Of a stretch of DNA of 64,000 bases, positions 35,401 to 43,255 are shown one piece after another. The DNA is from Deltaproteobacteria bacterium (lineage in GTDB: Bacteria > Myxococcota_A > Polyangia > DRWM01 > JAAZOP01). The stretch covers positions 1 to 64,000 of the forward strand of contig JACRCZ010000116.1 of the NCBI GenBank assembly GCA_016218765.1. The letters are read 5' to 3'. Each line of letters begins with the position of its first letter. Position 1 is the stretch's first letter. The position numbers were made by a program, and so were the translations under genes. The notes under the pieces were generated by a model. The model was not told the origin of the DNA and did not search any database. It saw nothing but the letters and a program-made list of their open reading frames with translations.

Positions 35401-37059
35401 GACCGCGTCGCCGCCGCCGTCCAGCACTACATCCAGGCCCTCCTCGTCGCCCACGAAGCCGCACGCCGCGGCGCCCTCTACGCCCGCCTCGGCCGCCTGT
35501 GGGACGACCGCCTCTCCAGCCCCGACGAGGCCGGAGCCTGCTACGACCTCGCCATCGCCGCCGGCGCCGACGACCACGACCTCATGGTCCGCGCCCTGCG
35601 CCACTACCGCCGCCTCGGCCTCTCCGAACGCGCCCTCGCCGTCATCGAACGCCTCCTCCCCGCCACCACCGACGCCAAGGAATTGGCCGGACTCTGGACC
35701 GAGCGCGGCGGCGCGCTGTCGACCGCCGACGAAGACAAGGCCATGGAAGCCTACGACATGGCCCTCTCCTACGACCCCGGCAGCCAGGCCGCACTCTCCG
35801 GACTCGCCGCCATCCTCGAACGCCGCGGCGACTGGGACCAGCTCCTCCAGATCTACGAGGCGCGCGCCGACTCCGGCACCCCCGCCGAACGAGCCCACGC
35901 CCTGCGCAACCTCGCCTCCATCGCCATCGCCCGTCTGGGCGACAAGACCCGCGCCGAACGCTACCTCCGCACCGCCATCGAGCTCGCACCCGTCCAGACC
36001 GACTTCGAACAGGTCCTCGAGCTCGTCGGCGACGACCCCGCGCGCCTCGCCGACCGCCAAACCGTCCTCGCCGGCCTGCTCCGCACCACCGGCCCCCGCC
36101 TCCCGCGCATCGTCGACCTCGCCAAGACCCTCGTCGCCGCCGATCGCCGCCGCCAGGCCTGGTGCATCGTCTCCCCCCTCGCCCACGTCGGCGCCCTCGA
36201 AGGCCACCTGCGCTCGCTCCTGATGGACCTGCGCAAGGAGTTCGAGAAGGCCGAGAACCTCGGCGCGCTCTCCCCGCAGACCCACTACCAGGTCCGCCAC
36301 CCCGACGTGGACCCGGCCCTCCTCGACGTCCTCACCCAGCTCGACGAGGCCGTCCCGCTCGGCCCCGCCACCCCGCAGGAAGCCGGCGCCGCGGGCGCCG
36401 GACACATGGACGCGCGCACGCCGATCGGCAAGTCCTTCGCCGCCCTTGCCGAGAAGCTGGGGATCGAGAACGCCGCCGTGCTCCGCGCCGCGGATCTCCC
36501 CGTCCCCGTCCGGCCGCTCGACGTGGCCGAGGCCCACGTGCTGATCAAGTCCGAGCTGTTCCAGCTCCTCCAGCCCGCGGAGACCAACTTCCTCCTCGCC
36601 CTCGCCCTCGAGATGGCACGGCCCGGCGCACGCCTCGTCACCTCGCTCGACCCCGACGACCTGCGCCACGTCGTCGCCGCCCTGTTCGCCGCGACGGGCC
36701 TCGCGCCCGAGACCCCCCCCAGCGCCCCCTACGCCGCGAAGCTCCGCGAGGGCGCGGCCGGAATGCTCGGCGCCTGGGCCGACATGCTCCGCGACCTGGC
36801 CCCCGCCTTCGCCGCCGGCCAGCCGCTGGCCGACAAGCTCCGCCACGGCGTCCTCGAAACCGCCCGCCGCGTCGGCCTCGTCGCCGCCGGCGAAATGCGC
36901 TTCGTCGCGCGCATGATGACCCGCCTCGACCCCAACCTCCCAAAGCTCCAGATGTCCGGCAAGATGAACGAGCTGGAGGAATTCCTCGAGGCCGCCCCCG
37001 ACGCCACCTCCCTCCTCGCCTGGGCCTGCACCCCGGAGTTCGGAAAAGCGCTGGGATAG
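29401..37059 (+). CDS. Giant TPR-repeat protein (2552 aa)
   Basis: GTG 29401 follows GGAGAGG. No signal peptide, so predicted cytoplasmic. The first 390 residues are Pro/Ala/Glu-rich and disordered, with seven DESAAPAF-type octapeptides. From about residue 400 to 2280 there is an almost continuous array of TPR-like helical pairs, typified by LARIYRDRLKDAAAAEDAYRRL and LLGMGRVLARRKQW. A distinct C-terminal module of about 200 residues follows (from DARTPIGKSFAALA to the end), related to the C-terminus of the second giant TPR protein. TPR superhelices scaffold protein complexes; the partner is unknown. It stands alone, converging on a glycosyltransferase gene. Confidence 0.85.
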   Translation: MSRTDGRKKPLDVTARPSSPPPVPRGTPAKGRPAKGSLLDGVLNDFLKQKSADAAAPDNADAPLTPPPEIASLFQELESGTPPEAPAPAFPVVPPSVPPPAEFRVVPPSVPPPPAPHGVTVSEPPMPVTGDLEGDWTIGGSPEPAPVYRPPAVIEADDEDTMEQVLPPAPADAPAVDEEPPVLTPEELGATATDESAAPAFDESAAPAFDESAAPALDESAAPAFDGSAAPALDESAAPAFDESAAPAFDDALASALPEPDAAKEEPAASDDGILLDEPADVVSAAEIATTIPPPHTPTTDTGDLSWPSMAPSAPETGEEPAAPPPPPPAPSVPQRRTGLEPVASPSAAPAPGPAAGERAPRVEASKRPSERPAAAPQPSRPSAAPGEPRTPMNDHQAYRREAQKLARVRDWKKFAELTAAVVDTASWASLPETRAALLGDLARIYRDRLKDAAAAEDAYRRLAQADPANADAMEFLSACYREREDWRALHALYGAAVEAAWDPDQRLDWTRQAATLADERLRSVDLAIAAWERLYRLGEPAEETIQALQDVYRRARRWDRLADFLRERAAQLSGADRLVARREVAEAYLCGLRDHDQAAVVLEQILAERPDDIIALLGMGRVLARRKQWPALAALGARPLEGAQTGAILDFRRLVADALWTAGEHESSVAIHDRILAIDPEDPDALKAKEAYYTESEKVEALVQFLAARADAAQDSARRAEYLARAARLAEERLEDPRLAVSLWQRRAQLDADRLETHRALAALQEKLGEPEGVARALEGQLALTRRPTSRIELLRRLGAHYAHRLADDAKAEVCWKEILSFVPDDAQTRDELIALLRRRGDFEALDRILSAQAGLSTDPDAALGFWRAAAVNIEEHVYDPARAVRAWWRVIDLTPDDPDVLHGFVGHCRNVGRPRELLAAQEAELRIVPDPAARVRLALELAASWEKEGRAVAALACYERVLRWSPADPAALDAVARLRGPAEAGAAIGALDVAAASLDPAATPERIALLRRSLDLLDPADKLGRFFVLRRILWLSGCDAASLADLARAAEDAGAWRDLVAVHLELAARAGDEAARAALERDLARLYEQREKDPVRAFLVLQNAGAQAPRDPELLEELARLAEATGRHEDLLALLDVAARVGSADQRRTALRRRAGICETRLADPERAFHEWVRVLALDSHDAEALENARRLAAAKGLWRQLDALYAELWDRAGDVAERITLARARHQVHAEQLQDPMGALDWLLVVYRLDPAAPGVWDQIAAAADALQAWGRVLPVLDARVRAGGQTASPDELARCAELWEQRRGDREQALDLYAGAFVLRPSATELRGHLERLAETTTRLDLLAFHYRLAAARSPDPDQKRDFYGRLTGIYTQALDRPGETLDIHRRILQLQPSALASLEVVLDHHRTAKNWRELRDSLQQWLAHGPAEPAARIPRLLEIARLSREELADPELALTAYAQVLDLDPANDEAAQGVRSLTEGHIEPSLELRRLRLELVRATGDRRAEILLSCARIHEEQLDDVPAAIAALRELLTETGAAGPAFAPLERLLRTSSAWAELINLLEARAGAVPDAATRLESLERAIAVCEDHPEAAPSERRERLYRRVIEERPADAEVRRRLLSVFREAGRHEDLLEFLRSTRETLPRDDDGEAERSAIDDEVIRVLDRGLGRTDEAEKLLAERSKKDPDNSDALLGLASLKLRRNDFVGWFLLRQQHARKLAPAQGALAMCHLAEAGDETAGQQARSAGCYREARTLDGNCAPAIKALQAIGRRAKNWRAAAALLPEDDEAKLSWSERAARLTALGTAAGDDHAVALGWLQRALAVDPDHVPAWDALAHLHAERGDHAAAVDAEHQALAAFERTTAPEPGRLREHAERIQRVATALERTGNPDEANRMSLRAFRLVPAFAPAALAVAERRLAAGEDAAAFAIYDRVLRERSHPLPDGDRLQATFRRGALLARLGKSEQAVADLREGLRIDSLHSGLLNALADVLAGQDRVAAAVQHYIQALLVAHEAARRGALYARLGRLWDDRLSSPDEAGACYDLAIAAGADDHDLMVRALRHYRRLGLSERALAVIERLLPATTDAKELAGLWTERGGALSTADEDKAMEAYDMALSYDPGSQAALSGLAAILERRGDWDQLLQIYEARADSGTPAERAHALRNLASIAIARLGDKTRAERYLRTAIELAPVQTDFEQVLELVGDDPARLADRQTVLAGLLRTTGPRLPRIVDLAKTLVAADRRRQAWCIVSPLAHVGALEGHLRSLLMDLRKEFEKAENLGALSPQTHYQVRHPDVDPALLDVLTQLDEAVPLGPATPQEAGAAGAGHMDARTPIGKSFAALAEKLGIENAAVLRAADLPVPVRPLDVAEAHVLIKSELFQLLQPAETNFLLALALEMARPGARLVTSLDPDDLRHVVAALFAATGLAPETPPSAPYAAKLREGAAGMLGAWADMLRDLAPAFAAGQPLADKLRHGVLETARRVGLVAAGEMRFVARMMTRLDPNLPKLQMSGKMNELEEFLEAAPDATSLLAWACTPEFGKALG
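29980..30147 (+). repeat. Seven 24-bp repeats encoding D(E/G)SAAPA(F/L)
   Basis: Exactly seven 24-bp units in frame inside the disordered N-terminus of the giant TPR protein. Near-identity at the nucleotide level suggests recent slippage expansion. Confidence 0.9.
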
Positions 37060-37096
37060 CTCGACGCCGGCCGCGACCGGATCTCGGGAAAACGCC

Positions 37097-38281
37097 TCAC
37101 GCCCCGGCCGGAAACTCCCCCGCCAGATCCTCGATCGCCTGCGCCGCACGCGACACGCCGCCGAGCGCCACCAGGCGCCGGCCGGCGCGTCGCGCGCGCT
37201 CCGCACAGCTCCCGTCGGCCACCAGCGCGTCCACCCGCCGGCGAACCTCCTCCGCCTGGAACGACCCGTGGTCGAGCAACATGCCGGCGCCGAGGTCCGC
37301 GACCGAGCGCGCGTTGTAGCGGCGCTCGAAGATCATCCCGGGACAGACGAGCTGCGGAACGCCGGCCAGAAGGCCGTCCATCACCGTGTTCTGCCCCCCG
37401 TGGTCGAGCAGCACCGCCGCCCGCGGAAGCAGCTCGCGGAAATCGAACCGCGGCTCCACCCGCACCGGCCCAAACACGCCGGGCTCGAGCTGCCCGGACG
37501 CCAGGCACACGCCGAATCGCCCGTCCGCAAAGGCCGTCCGGAGAACGCGAAGCTGGTCGCGTGGAGTCACCGAGCCGTTTCCCATGTACACCACGACCTG
37601 GTCCCGCGCCGGCGCTTCCGCGGGCGCCGGCGGCGGCTCCGCGAACGGACCGGTGAACACGACCCGCTCGCCGCCCATCGGCTCCAGCTCCGGCGAGCTC
37701 GGCACGATCTTCAAATCCGCCCAGTCGAACACTTCGAGGATCGAACCGGCAGCGGGGAAACCGCAACCCTCCAGGTGCGCCCGCAGCTTGCGCGAGCGAC
37801 GGGGATCCCGCGCGAACCCGGCCGTGGTCGGGACGCTGTGCGCCGTCGCGACGGGGCACTTCTCCGACGTCGCCGCCACGATCGCACTCAGCCGGAACTC
37901 GGCGTAGACGACCTGGGCCCGGTGGGCCCGGATCGCCTCCCGCAGCACGGCCACGTCGCGCTCGAACCACGCGACGTCCAGCGCACCCACCATGTCGAGG
38001 ACCTGCTCGAAGCTGTCCACGCGCACCCGTCGCTGGGCGCCGAGCAGCGCCGCCATCTTGAACAGCGTTCGCCCGATCACGGGCGGCAGCCCGAGGAGCG
38101 CGGGCGTCGGCGCGACGTGGTTCTTGACGCCCTCGACCGGCCGGTAGTTGACGCTCTCGGCCGAGCAAAACGCCACGTCGTGACCGCGCCGCACCAGCTC
38201 CGCCGCGAGCCGGCGCGCCCGCCCCATCGGGCCGCTCGTCTCCGCCATCACCTCCATCGGCGCCACCAGGATCCGTGCCAT
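37097..38281 (-). CDS. GT1-family (MGT-type) glycosyltransferase (394 aa)
   Basis: Predicted GT-B-fold glycosyltransferase using an NDP-sugar. The N-terminus RILVAPMEVMAETSGPMGRARRLAAELVRRGHDV is the acceptor-side Rossmann half. The C-terminal half has the GT1 donor signature LLDHGGQNTVMDGLLAGVP, then PGMIFERRYNARSVADLGAG. ATG 38281 (MARIL) is preceded by a GGAG site and fits better than the longer frame to 38365. There is no signal peptide. The acceptor is unknown; glycolipids, macrolides and carotenoids are all acceptors in this family. It is not adjacent to other cell-wall or secondary-metabolite genes. Confidence 0.85.
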   Translation of the reverse strand: MARILVAPMEVMAETSGPMGRARRLAAELVRRGHDVAFCSAESVNYRPVEGVKNHVAPTPALLGLPPVIGRTLFKMAALLGAQRRVRVDSFEQVLDMVGALDVAWFERDVAVLREAIRAHRAQVVYAEFRLSAIVAATSEKCPVATAHSVPTTAGFARDPRRSRKLRAHLEGCGFPAAGSILEVFDWADLKIVPSSPELEPMGGERVVFTGPFAEPPPAPAEAPARDQVVVYMGNGSVTPRDQLRVLRTAFADGRFGVCLASGQLEPGVFGPVRVEPRFDFRELLPRAAVLLDHGGQNTVMDGLLAGVPQLVCPGMIFERRYNARSVADLGAGMLLDHGSFQAEEVRRRVDALVADGSCAERARRAGRRLVALGGVSRAAQAIEDLAGEFPAGA

Positions 38282-38434
38282 CTCCGCCGTCTCCTGCTCC
38301 GCATCCTGCACGAGTCCGCGACGAGGCCCGACGGTGCTCCGCCTCCCGTTCGGCCGCGGCCACACGCGCCGCTCGGGAGATCCTGCGCGAGTACGGATTC
38401 ACCGGACTCGCCTGCCGCGCCTCCTGGCCCCCAA

Positions 38435-39832
38435 TCACTCGATCGCGGTCGGCGGCGGCACAGGCATCGCCGACACCGCGGCCGGCGGCGCAGTCACCGG
38501 AACGTCCGGAGGCGGCGGCTCGAACGCCCCGGGACCGAAGTCGCCCCCGCGCAAGAGCAGCAGCGGCACGCCCCGCGCCAGCGTCCCGGCCAGACCCGCG
38601 GCCGTGACCCCCTCCGGCGCCCGGACCTCGAACGACAACGTGCGCCCCTGGATCGTCAGCCGCGCGTCGACCGCCGCGTCCAACAGCCCCACCAGCTCGC
38701 CCGCCAGCTCCGCCCCGCCCGGCGCCCGGCTCAACTCGCGCAGGATCATCGCGCGGTCGTGGTCCATCTCCCCGACCGCCTCCGTGAATTCGTCGACCAC
38801 CTCGCCGACCATTTCCATCGAAGCGAACGTGAAGGTGCCCGTCGCCTCCAGGCGCGGACTCGTCCGCAGCACCGCCCCGCCCGCAAACGACTCGTCGTCA
38901 TCCCCGCGCGCGTCGTTGACCAGCGCCACCGCCATCACCGGCCCGGTCCCCGCCACGCGCTGCGCGGCCAGGAACTCCGCACTCGACGAAAGCGGCTGCC
39001 GCACCCGCCCCGCACGCATCTCCATCACCAGCTCGGGGTCGCCCGCGACGATCGTGCGCGGACCGAGCGACCCGAGCGCGAAGTCGCCCTCGATTTCCAC
39101 GTAGCCCCGCGACGCTTGCGCCGCCGCCTCGTCCGGCACCTCGCCCGGAAGGATGCGGCCCGCACACTCGATCACGCCCGGCAGGTCCGCACCACCCTCC
39201 AGCACGATGACGGCCGCATCGCGGGCCTCGTCGTCCTCGAACACCGCCACCGTCACCAGATCCACCGCCGCGACCAGCTCCGCCGCGCACGAAAGATCCC
39301 CCGGAACCTCGCCCGCCATCAGCGCCACCGCCGAACGGAACGACTCGCGCACCTGCTCCGCGGTCAAGAGCGCCCGGACGTCGGCCTGCAACACGAACAC
39401 CATGTCCGCGGTACCGGGAATCCGCCCGAGGTGCGCCGCCAGACCCGGCGCCAGCGGCTCGCCCGCCGGCCCAAGCTCGACAGGCGCCACCGGGCCCGTG
39501 GGCGGCACGAGCGGCCGGGACCCGGTCGCAGGCTCCTCGATCTCGTTCTTCGGCCCGCGCGGGTCCGGCATCGCCGTCGGCTCCGTCTCGCACGCCACCC
39601 CGGGAGCGCACTTCACCGACGAGGCCGGCGCGGCCGCCATCCTGTCCACCGCCTCCCCCGGCTCCACGGGCTGCGTCGGCAAGCCCTTGGCCTTCTCCGC
39701 CCCCATCGGCGTCTGCGCCGCGGCGCCGACGCCACCCCCGTCGCACGCGCACTTCGCGCACTCCGCCGACGACTTGCACCCCGCGCCAACCGCCAGTCCC
39801 ATGCCGATCCACGCGAGACAAACCAGCTTCAT
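38435..39832 (-). CDS. Unrecognised lipoprotein (465 aa)
   Basis: ATG 39832 has GGAAGGAGG upstream. The signal peptide ends at VGAGC, followed by a short Cys cluster (CAKCAC) and an Ala/Pro/Glu linker of about 100 residues. The body, from about residue 125, has alternating helix and strand patterns with segments such as LGRIPGTADMVFVLQADVRALL and GTGPVMAVALVND. These resemble lipoproteins in which two related halves of about 150 residues repeat, but I cannot assign a family. It ends in a Pro-rich tail. Not obviously part of the ABC operon: 145 bp and a repeat element separate them. Confidence 0.7.
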   Translation of the reverse strand: MKLVCLAWIGMGLAVGAGCKSSAECAKCACDGGGVGAAAQTPMGAEKAKGLPTQPVEPGEAVDRMAAAPASSVKCAPGVACETEPTAMPDPRGPKNEIEEPATGSRPLVPPTGPVAPVELGPAGEPLAPGLAAHLGRIPGTADMVFVLQADVRALLTAEQVRESFRSAVALMAGEVPGDLSCAAELVAAVDLVTVAVFEDDEARDAAVIVLEGGADLPGVIECAGRILPGEVPDEAAAQASRGYVEIEGDFALGSLGPRTIVAGDPELVMEMRAGRVRQPLSSSAEFLAAQRVAGTGPVMAVALVNDARGDDDESFAGGAVLRTSPRLEATGTFTFASMEMVGEVVDEFTEAVGEMDHDRAMILRELSRAPGGAELAGELVGLLDAAVDARLTIQGRTLSFEVRAPEGVTAAGLAGTLARGVPLLLLRGGDFGPGAFEPPPPDVPVTAPPAAVSAMPVPPPTAIE

Positions 39833-39920
39833 GATCGCCTCCTTCCGCCCGGACGAACCCGCACCCTACCCCGCCCACCTCCCCCTGTCACCCCTCCCCC
39901 CCCTTCCCACCGGAACCGAG

Positions 39921-39970
39921 GACTTGACCCGATCGACCAACCAATAACCAAGAACTCCCCCCTCCCCCCT
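39921..39970 (+). repeat. GATCGACCAACCAATAACC dispersed element (family e)
   Basis: Reads CTTGACCC, GATCGACCAACCAATAACC, then AAGAACTCCCC and a C-rich tract. A closely similar arrangement occurs at 61511-61560 and, duplicated, at 58302-58398. Confidence 0.75.
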
Positions 39971-39977
39971 TCCCTCC

Positions 39978-41117
39978 CTACGCCAGCCGCTTGCGGAACC
40001 GCGCCACGGCCAGCACCAGGATGAGCGCGCCGAACACGAACAGCGCCGCGAGCGGCAGCCACAGGTCGCGAAGGTCGGCGGCCTTGAGCAGGATGCCGCG
40101 CAAGACCTCGACGTAGTACTTCACCGGGTTGATCCACGCGAGCGGCTGCAGCCACGACGGCATGTTCTCCACCGGCGTGATCACGCCGGAGAGCAGCATC
40201 GCCGGCATCATCGTGAGGAAACCGCCCATGAACGCCTGCTGCTGCGTCCGGCTCACCGTCGAGATGAACAGCCCCAGGCCGACCGTGGAGAACACGTAGA
40301 GCAGCGTGCCCAGCGCCAGCAGCCACAGCGAGCCCCGGATCGGGACGTCGAAGACCCACGCGCCGACGGTCAGCGTCGCCAACACGTCCAGGAGTCCGAC
40401 CGCCACGAACGGCGTCACCTTGCCGAGGATCAGCTCGAACGGCCGCACCGGCGTCACCATCACCTGCTCCAGGGTCCCCAGCTCGCGCTCCCGCGCCAGC
40501 CCCATCGCCGTCGCAATCGTGGTCACGATGAGCAGCAGCATCGCCGCCACCCCGGGCACCATGAACAACGGACTCTTCATCTGCGGGTTGTAGAACAGCC
40601 GCGGCTCGGGCTGCAGCGCCGGCAAGGCCACCTCCGCACCCTGCAGACCCCGCAGCCGCTCCAGACGCTCGCGCAGCACCTTCATGCCCTGCAGCTCGAC
40701 GGCCCCCGACGCCGCGACCGCCGCGAAACGCCCGACCGTCGGGTTGCTGCCGTCGACCAGCACCTGCACCTCCGCCGGCCTCCCCGCCGCCAGGTCCCGC
40801 GACAGCCCGCGCGGCACCAGCACCGCCGCCTGCGCCCTCCCCCCGACCACCTCGTCCTCGATCCGCCCGCAGTCCCGCGCCGGGCCGATGTCGCGGAACG
40901 TCCCGTCCGCCTCGAGACTCCGCACGATCGCGCGGCTCCGCTCCGTGCGGTCGCCGTCGCACACCACCGTGTCGATCCGGTTCACCTCGAAGTTCACGGC
41001 GTAGCCGAACACGATGAGCTGCAGCACGGGGGCCACGACCAGCATCGGGATCATCCGCGGGTCGCGCGTGATCTGCCGGATCTCCTTGCGCACCACCGCC
41101 CGGAACGCCGGCGTCAT
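39978..41117 (-). CDS. ABC-2 type permease, YbhR-like
   Basis: Membrane subunit of an ABC exporter, 379 aa. One N-terminal span (ITRDPRMIPMLVVAPVLQLIVFGYAVNF), a periplasmic domain of about 150 residues and five C-terminal spans match the ABC2_membrane_3 (YhiH/YbhR) layout. MVTPVRPFELILGK and LLSGVITPVENMP are typical. ATG 41117 overlaps the stop of the upstream permease (ATGA). It is the last gene of the operon, and the stop at 39978 directly abuts a C-rich repeat spacer. Confidence 0.9.
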   Translation of the reverse strand: MTPAFRAVVRKEIRQITRDPRMIPMLVVAPVLQLIVFGYAVNFEVNRIDTVVCDGDRTERSRAIVRSLEADGTFRDIGPARDCGRIEDEVVGGRAQAAVLVPRGLSRDLAAGRPAEVQVLVDGSNPTVGRFAAVAASGAVELQGMKVLRERLERLRGLQGAEVALPALQPEPRLFYNPQMKSPLFMVPGVAAMLLLIVTTIATAMGLARERELGTLEQVMVTPVRPFELILGKVTPFVAVGLLDVLATLTVGAWVFDVPIRGSLWLLALGTLLYVFSTVGLGLFISTVSRTQQQAFMGGFLTMMPAMLLSGVITPVENMPSWLQPLAWINPVKYYVEVLRGILLKAADLRDLWLPLAALFVFGALILVLAVARFRKRLA

Positions 41118-42277
41118 CCCACCCCCCGCTTGAACTTCGCCGTCGCGATCGTCATCGCCACGACGCTGAAGACCCCCAACGCCACGAAGTTCGGCCACAG
41201 CACGTCCAGGCCGTTGCCCTTCAGCATGACACCCCGCAGGATCGCCACGAAGTATCGCGCCGGGAAGATCGCCGAGATCCACTGCAGGATCTGCGGCATC
41301 GTCTCCACCGGGATCACGAACCCCGAGAGCAGCATCCCCGGCAGGAGCGAAGACAACGCCCCCGCCTGCGTCGCCACCTGCTGGCTCCCCGTGATCGCCG
41401 AAATGAACAAACCCTGCCCCAGCGCGCCGACCAGGAACAACACCGTGCCCGCACCCAGCACCGCCACGCTTCCCCGCAACGGCACGTCGAACACCACCAT
41501 CCCGAACGCCAACACCAGCAGAGCCTGCACGATCCCGATCGCCAGATACGGCAACAACTTGCCCAGCAACACCTCGACCCGCCCCACCGGCGTCGCGAAG
41601 AGCTGCTCCAGGTTCCCGCGCTCGTTCTCCCGCGCCACCGTCAGCGCCGTGAGCAGCACCCCGACGATGTACAGGATGTACGCGATCAGCCCGGGCACGA
41701 AGAACACCGCCGACCGCAACGCCGGGTTGAACAACAGCCGCACCCGCGCCGCCAACGGCGGCGCCCCGCCCCCGGTCCGCTCCGCCAGACGCCGCGACGA
41801 CTCCGCCTGGATCGCTCCCACCGCCGTGCCCAGCACGTTCGACGCCGACGTCCCGTCGCTCCCGTCCAGCAACACCTGCACCCGCACCCGCTCCCCCCGA
41901 TCCCACGCCGCCTGCATCCCCGCCGGGAGCACCACCGCGGCCGAGGCCTCGCGCGACCGGAACAGGCGGTCCACCTCCCCCGCATCCGCCGGCCGCGCCA
42001 CGACCTCGAACTCACCACCTCCCCCCAAGGCGCCGGCCAGCGCCCGCGACGCGGCCGAGTGATCCTGGTCGACCACCGCCAGCGGCACGTCGTCCATGTC
42101 GAAGCTCACCCCGAAACCGAAGATCACGAGCAGCACCACCGGCATGCCCAGGGCGAGGTACAGCGTGCGCGGGTCGCGCATCACGTGCAGCGACTCCTTG
42201 CCCGCCAGCGCCGCGGTCCGCCGCAGGAACCGCCCCGCCCGCCCCGGCCGCCTGTCCCCTTCCCTATCGGTGCCCAT
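41114..42277 (-). CDS. ABC-2 type permease, YbhS-like
   Basis: Paired permease of 387 aa with the same topology: one N-terminal span after RDPRTLYLALG, a periplasmic domain, then five spans including ARENERGNLEQLFATPVGRVEVLLGK and LLSGFVIPVETMP. It is about one third identical by eye to the downstream permease, suggesting they form a heterodimer as YbhS/YbhR do. The start is uncertain. ATG 42277 (MGTDREGD) lies inside a spacer repeat (ACCGATGG family), so the first few residues may be repeat-derived; the conserved part begins near RRTAALAGKESLHVMRD. Confidence 0.88.
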   Translation of the reverse strand: MGTDREGDRRPGRAGRFLRRTAALAGKESLHVMRDPRTLYLALGMPVVLLVIFGFGVSFDMDDVPLAVVDQDHSAASRALAGALGGGGEFEVVARPADAGEVDRLFRSREASAAVVLPAGMQAAWDRGERVRVQVLLDGSDGTSASNVLGTAVGAIQAESSRRLAERTGGGAPPLAARVRLLFNPALRSAVFFVPGLIAYILYIVGVLLTALTVARENERGNLEQLFATPVGRVEVLLGKLLPYLAIGIVQALLVLAFGMVVFDVPLRGSVAVLGAGTVLFLVGALGQGLFISAITGSQQVATQAGALSSLLPGMLLSGFVIPVETMPQILQWISAIFPARYFVAILRGVMLKGNGLDVLWPNFVALGVFSVVAMTIATAKFKRGVG

Positions 42278-42297
42278 CGGTATCCATCGGTGGTTTC
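42264..42297 (-). repeat. ACCGATGGATACCGATGGGC repeat (family c)
   Basis: On the minus strand, GAAACCACCGATGG, ATACCGATGG and GCACCGATAGG form a degenerate 10-bp tandem at the ATPase-permease junction, overlapping the likely permease start codon. Confidence 0.75.
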
Positions 42298-42306
42298 TTC
42301 CCCCGC

Positions 42307-43251
42307 CTAGGCCCTCCCCCCCGCCACGACCTGCAGGAACACGTCGTCCAGCGTCGCACCCGCCGGCTCGATCTCCGCCCCTGCGTCCACCCCGCGACAC
42401 CGCGCCGCCAGCCCCTCCACCGACAGCCGCGCCGGATCCACACGGACCCGGAACCCCGCCCCGTACGGGTTCGCCGCCAACACCCCGTCCAGCCCCGGCA
42501 ACATCGCCAGAAGATCCGCGCGGCGGCCCGCACGCACCGCGAAGAATGCGCCCGGCACGTGCCGCGCCTTCAGCTCCGCCGGCGTCCCCAGCGTCGCCAG
42601 ACGCCCGTCGACCATCAACCCCACGCGCCCGCAGTACTCCGCCTCGTCCATGTAGTGCGTCGTCAGGAACACCGTCACCCCGCGCCGCACCCGCCGCCGC
42701 ACCAGCGCCAGGAACTCCCGCCGCGACGCCGGATCCACACCCGCCGTCGGCTCGTCCAGGAACAGGATCTCCGGATCGTGCAGCAGCGCCCCCGCCAACG
42801 CAGCGCGCTGCTGCCACCCCCCGGGCAGGCTCCGCGTCTGCACCCGCCGCTGCGCCTCCAGCCCCACCTCCGCAACCAAGGCGTCGATCCGCTGCGCCAA
42901 CGCCTTCCCGGACAAACCGTACGCCCCCCCGAAAAAGTCCAGGTTCTCCTCTACCGTCAGGTCCGGGTAGAGCGAGAATTTCTGCGACATGTACCCGATG
43001 CGCCGCTTCACGCCCTCCGGATCCGCCCGCACGTCGATCCCCGCCACCCGTGCCCGCCCCGCCGTCGGCGCCAGCAGCCCGCACAGGATCCGGATCGTCG
43101 TGGACTTCCCCGCCCCGTTCGCCCCCAGATACCCGAAGATCTCCCCGCGCCCCACCCCGAACGATACCTCCCGCACCGCGTCGAAACTCCCGAACCGCCG
43201 CCCCAACCCCTCCACCACAATCGCAGCCCCCGCCGTCGCCGCCCCACCCAT
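42307..43251 (-). CDS. ABC transporter ATPase, second half of a split YbhF
   Basis: 314 aa. Walker A GANGAGKSTT, Q-loop YMSQKFSLYPDLTVEENL, Walker B ILFLDEPTAGVDP and switch His in LTTHYMDEAE are all present. The ABC signature reads LPGGWQQR rather than LSGGQ. A C-terminal extension of about 90 residues (VFLQVVAGG at the end) is usual for YbhF-type proteins. It corresponds to the C-terminal half of E. coli YbhF and lies 4 bp downstream of the first-half gene. ATG 43251 (MGGAATAG) is chosen over 43308, which would start inside the repeat. Confidence 0.9.
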   Translation of the reverse strand: MGGAATAGAAIVVEGLGRRFGSFDAVREVSFGVGRGEIFGYLGANGAGKSTTIRILCGLLAPTAGRARVAGIDVRADPEGVKRRIGYMSQKFSLYPDLTVEENLDFFGGAYGLSGKALAQRIDALVAEVGLEAQRRVQTRSLPGGWQQRAALAGALLHDPEILFLDEPTAGVDPASRREFLALVRRRVRRGVTVFLTTHYMDEAEYCGRVGLMVDGRLATLGTPAELKARHVPGAFFAVRAGRRADLLAMLPGLDGVLAANPYGAGFRVRVDPARLSVEGLAARCRGVDAGAEIEPAGATLDDVFLQVVAGGRA

Positions 43252-43255
43252 GTCC